NCBI GenBank assembly: GCA_014706295.1
Contig: JACSVZ010000001.1
Location: 45,294,383-45,358,382, forward strand
Source: Lycocorax pyrrhopterus obiensis
Lineage: Eukaryota > Chordata > Aves > Passeriformes > Paradisaeidae
Length of the DNA stretch: 64,000 nucleotides
Direction: 5' to 3'
The notes under the pieces are model-generated. The model had not been told where the DNA came from and made no database searches. It saw only the letters and a list, made by a program, of their open reading frames with translations. Below are positions 22,326 to 35,100 of this stretch, in pieces (the stretch's first letter is position 1; each line of letters opens with the position of its first letter). A program made the translations under genes and the position numbers.

Positions 22326-25300
22326 AATTGCTTATATATCCCAATTATCTTCTTAAAGTAAAGCAGATCAAATACATGTTAAGTATTTTAACAAAAATCA
22401 CAGCAAACAGAACTAAAAAAGGAATCTGCAGTGTAACTGCAGAGTATCTACTCTACTGATATGGAACAGTATTATCTGAACTACTTCTTTTCTGAATTTT
22501 TGTGAACTCGGCCAACATGCTCCTAGTCAAATCTTTACCCTGTTTCCTTATTCCCAGAACCTCTGGAGATCTAGGATTTTGGTCTTAATACTACACCTGT
22601 ACTACCAGAAAACCGAACATCAAATCTTTAATTTTTTAATGAATTAGTGACCCTTATGTGTACTTTCAAACTACTCAGAATTAATTGTTTTGCTGTTAGA
22701 ACAGACTAAACCACATATCCCTGCATTTCTTCATCTGCAAGTACTATAGTGTTAAACTGAAACCTTGAGAGAAAAGTGAATGCAAAACAAAGGGAGAGAG
22801 TATTGGGAAACTGCATATGTAAGAACACAGTAATTACACTAGCCTACTGAATGACCTTGTAAACTCAGTTTACTCTTTTGTAGTCAAGTTTCCCCTTCAG
22901 AAAGATCATGAAAATATTTTCTTATCTTCTTGCTTAGTTGTGAATATCATTCACTCCTAATTAAAAACAAACAAACAAAAACAAGTACATGAAGAGCTTC
23001 TAAGAGATCAAAGTCTGTTAGACCTTAAACTTTTGTGATCCTTAAGAAAAAAGATTTGTATGAACATTTTAGAACATTCTGGTTTGAAAATCAAGCCATA
23101 ACTCTTACAAAAATATTCCTTCTAATTATGACAGAGGGTGATACAGTAAGAAGGTGTTATAGTGACTAAAATTAAAAGTATTGATACATAAGTGAAAAAA
23201 AACCCCAAAAAATAGAAAAGAGCACTCAGACTTCTCTCAATTCAAGGTGATCCAAATTTTTTGAGATAATGCTTTGCATGAAGTTTTGCTTAGATACTCC
23301 TCTCATAAATTCTTGTAGCTTCAAAGCTATTAAGCTAACAGTATTAAAACATTGGCATATGTTATGTTGTTGAATCCAACACTTGCATACTAATGCACAA
23401 CTTCTAATCTAAAACATAAATTTACAATGAATTAGAATGAATCATGGCATGTTTCAAGTATAATGAGCAGAAGAGAATAGACCTATAGCTGTGCTAAAAA
23501 GTTATTCACCCATGCTGTCTACATCTAGAGATAGCTCAGGGAAAAGGAATGGATACGGAATGTGAAACAGCCGCTGCAGAGGAAGTTACAGTCGCTACAC
23601 ACTCTTCAGGGATGATGACTTCAGATTTTGGGAGCTGAAGGTCCATTTGTGGTTGGAGATCCCTGAAGACACCCTCCCAGCAAGACTTCTGCTTTTGATT
23701 TATCTGAAATGAATCTGATTAATGTACTCCAGGATCATACTGTGGCTGAAATAAGGCATAGCCAGAGGGGAAAAATAGGGGTTTCGTCAGAAACACACAG
23801 CTTATTCAAACTAAAATTGAAAGTTTTGCCCCCAGATTATCCTCAGAGTAAAGGCTGTCACTTTTGACCTCTTCTCTGTTTATTTTAAATTCCAAGCAGA
23901 TTTTATCTTAGAATTCAACGGTCGTCTTAACAACTTTTCTTTTGCTGATGACAAATTCAACTGCTGATTACTTTAACAAAAATTAGAAGTTTAAATATTC
24001 AGTTTAATAAAAAGCTTCTTTACAGAAAGTAGAAACCAAATAAATTGTAAATAAAATGTTTACATTTTCAGAGATACAATTTGAGTTAATTACTTTGTCT
24101 AGAAGAAGGGACTTTTCTTCATAAACCTTTGTTAAATCTGGGAAGCTTAAGAAAACAAATGTTTCTACATCACACTTGAAAGTTACTTCTGTTATACAGA
24201 CTTCAAATAATGTCACCTTCCTGTTCTGTCAGGAGTGTCAGACCTGCCAAAACATATTTGACATGCCTTTCTACCACCTAGCCAGCACAGGACACAGTAT
24301 CTGAACTATATGTGTTCTGTAGTCACGGAAGATGAGGAATTCAAACGCATATTTTAAGTTGTCAAAATATTTTTATGTGTATCTAACATGCATCTGTTTT
24401 CTCTATTAAATTGTTAACTCAACTGTTAATCAATTAAATATTTTATAAACCAGCAGAACTAAATCATTGTACATTTCCTTAACTTGTGAAGTTGTCCACA
24501 TCTTGGGGCTCTTAGTAACTAACTTCACATGACAGCAAAATCTTCTCTGGTTCCATAGATAATTCTCAGTGTCCGTGTAAGTAGGAAATGCAAGTTCACA
24601 TTAAATACTATCTTTAATATGATATGGAAATCATTTGACAACTCAATTACTTATAAACAATGTATTTTTTTATTCCATTACAAAATTCTTATGCTTAGAG
24701 AGCAGACTTGAACTAACAGAGGAGTTAAGCCTGAGTTAACATAATTAGCAGGAAAAGTATACAAGAGGTATCAAATTATGTGACCTACACATTACCTTTT
24801 GAGCTGCCTGATCAAAACAGCATAACATGATAGTAATCCCATTTTTCCTGATTAACTTTTTCCTGAGCCTACCTTTTGCAGTCAGAGGAGATGGGATGTC
24901 CTACATCACACTGGGGAAGGAACACTGTGAGGAGACAGTCTGTGTGCCCTAATGAAGGACATCTGGAGTGCTCCCCTGGTATCAGTGGGAAATGTCCAGA
25001 GACATTAGACCAGATTACTTAACATCAGAAATAATACTTTTTTTTCTTTCATAATCTTAGCAAAATTTCAGCATTAAGATCATATTTTTAATGTGACCTT
25101 ATTAGAATAATTTTGTATTGTAATTTTTTCTTGATATTTGTTATTTTATCTAAATGTATAATCATTTTGGAGGTAAATGTATAAGAACATAAACAGAGGC
25201 TTACTTAGAAAATAATGGAACTGTCAGATAAGATGGATATGGACTCATCGATGGTCTCACCAGCCTGTAGGCCTGGCTAACCTTACACCCATTCTGAAGA

Positions 25301-28199
25301 GCAAAATCGAAGTTGTTTTTTTTCCTAAAGAAAAATGCATTTACTGTTCTCATTTATACTCAGTAGGGAGCTTATTTTGACTGATGACAAAACCTTGGTG
25401 TTCTGCTTACACAGAAAGTGAGTATAAAAGGTTTAATTCAGAACGCATTGTATATTCTCCAATTCCAATTAAATTCAATGTAACAGTCTGAAAGTGTCAG
25501 CAACAGAGCTCTAGAACTGCTGTAAGCTTGGGTTCTTTTCAAACTCTCTAGTAGCAGGTCCAATTACAGATCCAGCATCAATCATCGCGACGGTGTCCCA
25601 CATGGCCAACATTTAATTATAGGTAATGAGTGACAAGAGACTGATTTCACATAAAGAAATGTTCTGTATAAATAACTGTTGAAAGAAAACATGCAGTGAA
25701 ATAAAAATAATTGTGGGATCTCAGTCTCTCTAGTACAAAATGACTGTTATTCATGGGGTTCCAGGTTTCTGATGAAATCAGGTAGTAATTCTAGTAGCAT
25801 ATCAAATATTTGACAACTGATCATTATAATGTATTTGATTTCCTTTTCATAATGAAAAACTACTTTTAGAAAAGATTCCATGGTTGGCCAATATATTTTA
25901 CATTTTTTTTCCTCCTATATTTCTTTCAAGAGTTTAAATCAAGAGTTTAAAGTTTAGCTTTTCTATCTTTCTTCATGGTGTACTGTTTTGGACAAATGTC
26001 TTTTGGTCTATTTTCTAACTCTGTCAAGATTGAACACACACTGAAGACCATTGCAGGAAGTTAATATGCTATAGATCTGTTTCATAAAAGTCCACAAAAC
26101 ATCTAAATATTATTATACCTCTTTAACCACAAAATATTTTCGTAAATATCTTCTAGTAAACTGAAGACTTACATTAAAAGAAAACAAATAAAGACTCCTT
26201 CCCAAAAAAAATCCAAATAAAAAAAAAAAAAACCCAAGCAACCAAAAAACAACCCAAGAAAAAATCCAACTAATATGTCCTAGCAATGAAGCAGGAAAGA
26301 TCATTAGATCAGGCATTATTACTGGTCTCAGAAATTACATGGATGTGTCAATATTTTCTTTAACAAGGATTATATGTATTATGTGAATTTAAAAATGAAA
26401 TAAAACCCATAAGAATTTAATTTAATTTAGTGTTTAAATTTTTGCAATTAATAATAAGCAATCGTTAAATGACAGCTTCCTGAAGGTCCATTAGAATTGC
26501 TCAAAAATGTCTAGTTAAACAAAAAATAAGAATTTTTTAAAATTACGAAATAAACTACTTTAAGTTCTTTAGACACTCAAAAGCATTTAGACATTGAAGT
26601 TATTTAGTAATTTTGGAACTGAAATTCAGTTGACTTAAAAACTTCATGGAACATAAAGTACTGAGCTTAATTATTGATTGCTTGTAATCAATTCCACTGA
26701 TTTATCTTTCCCAGAGGGTGGAACAAGATTCAAATTTTCCTTCAATGTTTTTTGCAATTCTTTCCACTTTGTTTATTCCCCTACACTGTGAAAAGCCCAT
26801 ACAGTGGGACTCCTCATGTACAAATTTCATTTATCCTGTCTTTTGCTCTTTTGCTTCTAGCTTTATAACTGAAGAGTTACTATGAGGATGATAAGTGCTA
26901 GATGTGCTATGAGCATGATATCATCTTAAGTAAGGAAGATTAGACTTTCATAGACTCCCCAGTTTCTCTCCCTGTTCCATTTACCAAGACATGTTGTGAG
27001 ATAGTAATCTGTCTTCCTGTGCAAAAGACTGATCGACTAAAGGAAGTGATTCGGAAGGAAATAGTAAGACTGAATATTACGGAGAAGTTGTGTACATTAA
27101 CAGAGTAACCATGGATTCCTCAAGTCCTACACCCATTCTCATTTTTCTTTTAGTGAAGTAATTATGATTTTTTTTCAGGCCAGATCCTTTCAAATTTTCC
27201 GGCCTTTATGTTTCATCCATTTTCATTTTTGCAACTAAGTATATACACACCCTTTAGAATATTAGAGATCACTTTCATTGCATTTAATAGACAAAACATT
27301 TAAAAGACATGTAGGATAGAGTCGGCAAAAAAGTCTGTGGCCTTTTACTGTGGATGGTGTTATCTTACTGGCCTACTGAATACAAAAATGCTCATGCAGT
27401 TATATTAGTATGATTCCTTTTGGATTCAAAACAGTGAAATGTTAAAATTCATTGGCATATTTCTACTTTATAGGTGCAACAGAGCTTTCTTTTTTCATGT
27501 AAGTTCTTTTTAAATTGTGAAAAATTAAATGGACAGAGTAATTGACTTTAAAATAATGTATCATATGGTAAATCACACATTACATTTAGGAATAATGAAA
27601 TATGCAGATAAAGAATGGGGAAAAGCACACTAGCCACCTGCTTTGTAAAAAAGGATATCTGTGTTCTAGTGAACATATATACATGAGTAACATACTTTGA
27701 AAAAAATCAGTAATAATGTTCCAATAGTTGTATTGGTTCTTTTCGCAACATTTTTGTGATTGATGCGAGCATCAGAGGTCGAAAGCTCAGTTTGCTGCCA
27801 AAGCTTTTACATAGGTTTTCTTTAGATCAGGCAGTTTATCAAGCACAATAGTTGTTGCCTTTTTCTTGTCAAGCTACCAGCAGAGGTCAACTTCTGCTTT
27901 TAGGCTATGAGGTCAGACTACCCTTTTCCGGTGGAGTTATTCCTTTTTATTTTATTATACATTTCAGAATTAGCTGCATCCTATTCTCATGTTTAAAACT
28001 TCTGATACTTATACCACAAAACTATTTTCAACATTGTTTGGAAAGTTTAGCTAGATTTGTTGAATTAGAAACATTTTGGTCTCTCTGCATTTCATCTCTA
28101 GATATGTAAAATTAATATACACACGACATCATCACAAACTCTAATTATGAATATATGCAAAATAATTTCAAAAGATATTTGAAATTTCAATGCTATGGC
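22326..28199. other. AT-rich sequence, no gene recognised
   Basis: No gene is recognised. Small less AT-rich patches at 23540-23720 and 24880-25010 contain short mixed-sequence stretches without recognisable domains or repeat ends. Runs of A near 26205-26232 account for the FFFL-rich minus-strand frame at 26113-26316. Confidence 0.5.
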
Positions 28200-28228
28200 A
28201 TTTAAGTGAAAACGCTTTTCACTTAAAT
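28200..28228. repeat. Perfect 13-bp inverted repeat (hairpin)
   Basis: ATTTAAGTGAAAA (28200-28212) and TTTTCACTTAAAT (28216-28228) are exact reverse complements separated by CGC. It is the longest perfect short-spacer palindrome I found. There is no terminator-like GC stem and no flanking gene. It could be the core of a decayed palindromic element, a hairpin in a transcript, or chance in AT-rich DNA. Confidence 0.9.
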
Positions 28229-28578
28229 TTGCTAAGTCAAACTTCTTTACAGATACTCGGAAGTGATGTTTTAAGAAGGAGGGAATCTAGCTCTACCACA
28301 ACATTGCATAGAGATTTCTGATTAAAGAACTTTTCAGAAAAATTAGTTCACATGCAACCTCTCTCTAAGGTGAAGCTTAGAGACAAGTCTCTTCTGCCTG
28401 AAATAATACAATAAATAAGAATTGCTATTTAAAGGACAGAAGTTGTCGCTGATCTCAGGAGACTGACTCTTGTTCTGAATTCGTTGAGACAGAGGCATCT
28501 ACTCTCTGGATTCATCCTCTCATTGCTTGTGCTTGTGGTTTTCCATCTCCTGCTCTGGATGTCTGCACATTACTCTTG

Positions 28579-28608
28579 CAAGTACAGTAGATTTCACTAC
28601 TGTACTTG
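28579..28608. repeat. Perfect 12-bp inverted repeat
   Basis: CAAGTACAGTAG (28579-28590) and CTACTGTACTTG (28597-28608) are exact reverse complements around the 6-base spacer ATTTCA. A smaller one, TACCAC-TGTG-GTGGTA, lies about 50 bp downstream, and TACTGTACT recurs at about 28696. Together with 28200-28228 this gives several palindromes within about 500 bp. Confidence 0.9.
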
Positions 28609-30719
28609 AAGGGTGTCTAGAACTTCTGGATAGACAAAAGTACTCTCTGCAGGCACCTACTACCACTGTGGTGGTATCACTGTAGTGTATCAATTACTGT
28701 ACTATCAGGACACCCAAACTTTGTCATTCAAGTTGCTCAAGCAAAAAACCTTTTTCTAAGACACTTAAAACTCAAGTTGGCCAGAGAAAGAAGCTGTGCT
28801 TACCACTGTTAATATTTCCAGGCCAGTTATAAAATCCTTTTAGGCCATAAAATAAAATTCTCTATTGGGAGCCTTTTTTCCCCAATGATGCTAGAAAAAT
28901 CCTAGCCTGAATAGTCAACATCAGTATATATGAAAGGATCAGGAGCTCTTTTTGTGAAATATTTCAGTAAACATATATATAATATGCCAAATAGTGGATA
29001 TAAGCACACGCTAGGACCTACAAGTTTACATTACTTATATCAATACAGATGCAGCAGTTCAATATTAATGTAAAAAAATCAAAGAGTCAGAAATAGAAAA
29101 TAAAAGTTCTGGATTTTCTGCAGTATTAGGTAGATTTATTTTAACGTGTTTCATTTTTATCTCTTATTTTCCTTATTAAAATAAACCAGCTTGAAAAGTT
29201 ATGTAATCCAGTTTAGTAAAGTCTCATTTACACAAAAGCTTAAAGATGTGCTTATTCCATAAAATATTTAAGGAAGTAGTAATGCATTGATATTACAGTT
29301 TAAGAGTCAATTTTATTTACTCTACGGATTTACTTTATAGGATAATATCTTCATTATTATGTTATATATAATGAAGATCTACTACACTTTGATAGTAACT
29401 TTTACTAGGGTGCTGGATGCAGCAATTCTTAACTGTATGTTGAAATTCTTTCTGAAAAAATTTCTCAGTGCATTCTCCTGATAGGACTACTTGTCTGCTC
29501 CCTTTGTTAAGTGTTTTGTGTGCTGTAGAATGGTTCTTTGGCTTTTTTATCTTTTTTTCTTATGGGCATTTACAATATGCACATTAAATCTTTAGCAAAT
29601 TATGTTTACACATTTATAGGCAAACTATATTTGAATTGAAAGCACATATTGTGTTATTCCAATTTGTAAGGTCTACCCAAGACAATCTTTGTCCCAGTAT
29701 TTATGAAGGTGGCTCTATTACTGCATTTCTTTTAAGGATGGCTACGCTTTCCTTCCTTTACTGTCATTTCTCTTTTTTAAGCTTAATTGATTAAAGATTA
29801 TTTGGTTTATTTGTGAACTGAAAACCCCTATAACCCCTTAGTTAGTAAACTAACTGTCAACCTTCCTCTTAACTCTCTAGCATTAAAACCTCGTAAACAT
29901 TCTTTTATATCAGGCTTCCTGATTGAATTTATTTTTGTGTTTATTATTAAGAGAAAACTGGGATGAATATTTTAAGAGTGAGTGTTGTTTATGACTACAT
30001 GCTCCTACTAAGAAGTGAGTAATGAGAAAATCAAGCTGTGAATTTTGCTTTAAAGCAACTTCATGACAGAGGTCGTGGTACTGGCATGAAGAAGAAGTAC
30101 TAAATCACTCCTTGCCTTTCTATTTTCTCACTTATTCAAGACAACATGTACTTATATCTAGACATTCATCTTGGGATTCATGTCAGGGTAGTTTTACAGG
30201 AAGAAGGAAGGAAGCTTAGGTGAGAAGCCAAGGACTGCAAGATTACTTTTCCTGTGGGTATCTCACTGTCACATTTGAGTTTTACTTGAGTCTAGACATG
30301 CTATTATCAGAATGGTTGCTGATTCTGGCTCACGGTGGAATGCTCTTGAATGGGTATCTGTAAGATGTGAAGAAGTGCCTTTTGCCTTATATTTGACACA
30401 ATACTCTGATCTGGGGTTTAAAACTACCATACAACTAAAGGCAAAAGCTAAAATGAAATAAAATAAATTAAGAAAAAACAGCAAAAGACCTACACAAAGA
30501 ACATCAAACAAACATTGAATTTATTTCTGAGGAGAGGAAGAATAAAGGGATCATTTACAAATTAAAGAAGGTGTAAATGATAGTAAAAATTTAAAGGTCA
30601 ACAGAACATTAATACGAAATCAAATCATTAAATCTTAGTAAGCTTCACAGTTCATACTTCTTCTACCCTGTGAGACCATCAGTTAATAGTTCTTTGCTTA
30701 TTCTCTGCTTTGCAGAATG
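28609..30719. other. AT-rich sequence, no gene recognised
   Basis: Nothing is recognised beyond the palindrome cluster at its left edge. Confidence 0.55.
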
Positions 30720-31065
30720 CAATTTTTTTTTCTGATGGAGCAAACAGTAAATTTCAGTCAGGGCTCTGAATGGATCAGCATCTCCCTGGGACTGGAGGTT
30801 TCCTCCCGGGGCCATAGTTTCAGCGCTTTGTGGCCAAGGCTTGTGCCAATGCCCCAGCCTTCCCAGGGGACAGTCCAAGGATGGGTTGGGACACTGGCCC
30901 TCAGGCCACTGCCAGGGTCCGTGTCCAGACCAGCAGGGTCCATGACCATACATAAACATTGCTGTGACACTGCAGCCGAGATGGGCATCCAAGGTGAGAT
31001 CTCTGGCTTAGAAGCACTTCTCCAGGGAAGGAGCAGCCATTGTTCAGGCATCTTCTAAGTTTTTT
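30720..31065. other. GC-rich island, probably LTR- or repeat-derived
   Basis: About 340 bp are clearly GC-rich inside an AT-rich region, with frames of 97-113 codons open on both strands, as expected where stops are rare. Read on the minus strand, the CTGGTCTGGACACGGACCC and GGCCTGAGGGCCAGTGTCCC blocks have the texture of avian ERV LTR interiors, but there are no TG/CA termini and no polyadenylation signal that I can place. A T-run at 30723-30731 borders it. Alternatives are a lost exon or a small unmethylated island. Function is unknown. Confidence 0.35.
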
Positions 31066-31755
31066 CGTAAAAGCCAACAAATTTGGACAAGATGGAAGAG
31101 GGTTCAGGGTCCTAACAAGTTTTTATCTTGGCTTATTTTCTGTGAAAAAGTCTTTTTAAAAATCTGACTTCCCTCCAATACTTTTTAAGAGCACATAAAT
31201 ATACAAAGATACTTTCAAAAAGTAAAAAAAAATTACAAAACCCACTAACTTTTCACAAATCAAGGAAAGAAGCAAAATGTAAAAAAAATTCAAAATATTT
31301 TAAAAGCCTCAGCTGTAAAAACTTAATTCATGCTTCCATAGTGAATAATTAATTTACTCATCCTGGGAATAAAAGATTCTTGACGTGAATATAATTTATT
31401 TGTAGGAGTCAAAAGTCCACATTCAACTACATGTAAGTGCACAAGCAAATTGATATGCACTTATACTGCCTGTCCATTTTAAAGGCATTTTTTAAATTTC
31501 CTTTTGCTTGTGTGAAATTTTATTATGATTGGAGTACTTTCTGCACTTCCATTAGAAGACTTTGTTTAAAGTGCATGCTCTTTCAAAGTGTATTTTTACT
31601 ATTCCTTGTTCTCTAAGTGTTTGAAGTGTTCAGCCTAACAAATACAGAGTTGCTGAGACTGTTGCCCATAAATACATCAGGACGGTAAGCACCAGTAATC
31701 TCCTGCATCTGCCTTTCAGTTGTGTGACCTGGGGCAAGAAATAGCCACAGAGAAC
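31066..31755. other. AT-rich sequence, no gene recognised
   Basis: Several A-runs; nothing is recognised. Confidence 0.55.
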
Positions 31756-32150
31756 TGTGGTGGGTTGACCTCGGACTTCGGTCAGATGCCCACCTAACTG
31801 CTCTCACTCTCCCACCCCAGCAGGATGAGGTGGGCAAGGAAGTTGGAAAAGCTCCTGGTAAAGACAAGGAAATCAGTTAGCAATTATCACAGTGGGAAAA
31901 ACAGAATTGGCTTGGGACACCTAAATGCTTGGATTCCCATAGGTGGTGGGAGTGCTGTGTGTCTCCCACATTGCAGGGTCCCCAGGGCATCTGGGTCCCC
32001 CTCACATGTAGAGTGGTAGCACAGAGAGGCCCAGCTCTCTGAGTGTACCAGGGGTGCTGGAGTCAGAAACGGGGTAACCCTGGCCTCTTCCCACAGAGGC
32101 CACTCCTGCAGCCCCTTGGTGCCGACAGCTGGATACCTACATCCAATGCA
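31756..32150 (-). mobile_element. Solo ERVL-type LTR, internally deleted, antisense
   Basis: The plus strand starts TGTGGTGGGTTGACCTCGG, the same terminus as the copy at 42461, and ends GGCCACTCCTGCAGCCCC ... ATCCAATGCA, matching the other terminus (CCAATACA in the 42461 copy). Both ends are therefore present, but the length is about 395 bp against about 1115 bp, so much of U3 is lost or replaced. About 31915-32080 is not alignable by eye. I do not see a matching target-site duplication (AGAAC on one side, CTTGC on the other). No viral coding sequence is attached. Confidence 0.8.
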
Positions 32151-35100
32151 CTTGCAAATTAAGAGTTTGAAGGCTAATACTCAGAAAAATGCATACTCTA
32201 CATTCTGGTGGAAGAATGAAGGCAAAAAAGTGAAGTTCAACTGCCAATAAAATGTCTCTGTATGTCTATAGCCACCACTTCTATGACTTTCTCTATCACA
32301 ATAAATTTTCCAGAAACACATAGATGTTTCTCTCTGTCAAATATAGAAAGATATCTGTTCTCTAAAAATCTCTTGTATCGCTTATCTGCTTGTTTAAATA
32401 GTGTCAAAACATGTATTTCAATATTTCTCTGTCTAGAAACCATCTATGACAACAGCAGGTAATTTTGTAATTGACTCATTTGGTGTTGTTAATACCTATA
32501 CTTTACACTGTGTTGCTATAATCTGTGAGTTGTGATATGCTTTTTTCCTTTTCACAAGAAAACAAAATTGACATTAATTTTTCAAATGCACACATACTTA
32601 AATTGCAAGCAAGCTCTCATCATAGCTGTCTTTTTCATTGAAAATCAGTATAAAACATTTTTATCAAGGATTTAGAGCCTCGCTCTTCATAGTTTCATAC
32701 AGAAAAAGGGTTGCCTTTTTTCAGTAAGAGCTGATTTAAGAAAAAGTCTTGCTTTAAAAATTTCCTAGGACCATACATTTTTACCCTAATAAAACTTTAA
32801 TCTATAACAGTCACAGCAAAATATTGATTTCCACACAGTGATGCTGAAATACCTATTTTATCCTAGATACCTCTTTGCTAACTGAAAAATTGATCTTTCA
32901 TGGAGCCATCCAACCTAGTTTTCAACCAAACTTTATTACTCGTAATACACAATTATTGGTTTATGAAAATTGCAGAACTATTACCCTCTGACCGCCTTAA
33001 ATTTAGGTTAGATTTTGGACTAAGTAGAACATTACTAATTTGCTTTCCAAAATTTGTAGCTGAGATACTGACTGATGGTCTAATTCAAGATGTAGCAAAA
33101 CATGCACTTACCACTGGGGACAATTAAGTGTATCTTTAAAGACACGTCCTTTTTAAATACAATTCTTGACTCTATCAAGACTAATTTAGACTATGTAAAA
33201 ACAAGTCAAAGCAAGGAGAAACAAAAAATTATAAGATTCAGCATTGTTATTTAGAGAGAATGCAGTATGTGCTAAATTACCCTATAATTCATTAACCTTG
33301 GTAAATCTACATGAGTACTTTAAGTTCAACATCTGCTCACGTACCTTTGAAGTCTGAGGCTAACTACAGAAAATAGAGATATGCTGATTTAGCAGTTGAA
33401 TCTCTAAGTTGACATTCAAAGTGTCGCTTGTAAATATCAGAAGCAAATCCCTTAGAAATGCCCAAATGTTTAAAAATGTGTTTCAATCAATACATCCTTC
33501 AGTACATATTACATGAATAAAAGTATAGTATTCATAGTCTTGCATCTAAAAAAATTTACTTATTTACAGTTAATTATGCAGTTTGTAGTTCTCATAAATT
33601 ATACCAGGGTACAGACAGTTTCAGTTCTTCCCTAGCAGCACCTCGAAAATACATTAATATTTTCCTATAATTAATAACAGAGAAAATAAGAAAGAATAAA
33701 TTTTTCAGATGGTTAGTTATTATCACAGTGAGAAGATGAAGCCTTTGATATCTCTAACAGGTATTTAGATAGATTTATTCTGTGTATTTACTCTCAGAGA
33801 ATAATTCTTCTTGAGGAGAATAATTCTAAAGAATTACATCAAGATATCTTCCTCCCTACTCTGTTGACTCTCTAGATATAGTTTAAAATGCATATTGTGT
33901 ATTTATGCCTGTCAGTTAAAAAAAAATACTTTTTTTTTCCCTCTGTTTATTTCTAGAATATAAAGTGATATAATGACTGCTTTCGTTTAAACTGAAAGAC
34001 ATCTTCAATCTGTTGAAATATCATTTCCTGTTCTGTTCTGATTATGCACATCTTAATGATGCCACGTCTTTCTCTACAACTTTAAATTAACCTGAATTTA
34101 AGAAATCAAGGCAAAAAAAGTCCTATCTTTTACAGTCTGAATGTAGAAAAGGAGCACAATTTCCTGTATGTCCTCTATGTCTGGCTAAAATCTGCCCCTA
34201 CTGAACGCTGCAAAAGCTTTTCCACTGATTTAATTTCTTCACAATCGTACAGTCTTTAGTATAGGCATGCACTGCTCTTGGAATAAAGAAATTAAAATTG
34301 TTGAGATATTTCCAAGTGAATGAAGAAAGATTTTGGACAGAATCAAACAACTGCCTTTTTTTTCTGTGTCTGATAAGACCAATTCTGACTGACTAAAGCA
34401 TCTGAAGTGCAGAAAAGGACATTGCTTGTTTCACTGAGAACTCTTTCAAGCCCTAGTATTCAATGAGTGGAGAAACATCTGATGGAATACTGCATAATCT
34501 ATGGAAACATACCAGTAAACATACTTTTTCCTTGAAGGAACTGTGATTTTTATTATGTCAAGCCTTCAAAAGGAAACAACAACATCTCTGAATGACACCT
34601 TTATCGTTATAATGTAATATGGTGCTCACTAAGCAACACCAATAGTTCCATATTTTACTGGGTCACACTGTTGACATTATTGGCAATGGATTTAAGGTTA
34701 AGAAGTACATATTCACCGACATCTGAATGACTGGAGCTGAATAAATAATGATTGTGAGTCACAGATCCTTGTTTTGAATAGGTCCCAGAAATATGAATTG
34801 AAATTTGATGCATTTTAAATTATTTTTTATTTTTCATATCTCTGAAAACACGACTGCTGTCCTCAAAACATCAAGTGACAATGCTACAAAGTTTCCTATT
34901 CTAGCCTTCTGGTGTCGTATTTTCCTATTTTCATTTTACAAACATACGTAGAAACTACTCACTGCCTGATGTGATATATGGGTTTGCTTCCTCACTCTCC
35001 TTAATAATTGAACCCCTAATTGATCATTAATTATTGACTCACTAATTAATCATTAATCTGTGGAAAATTTTATATCTTCTTGAAGCTGTGTATGATATAT

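Noticed and set aside
21334..22361. Frames of 75-102 codons on both strands
   Set aside because: All are explained by the antisense CR1 copy.
30663..31058. Overlapping frames of 97-113 codons on both strands
   Set aside because: They arise from the GC-rich island where stops are rare; there is no recognisable domain or splice context.
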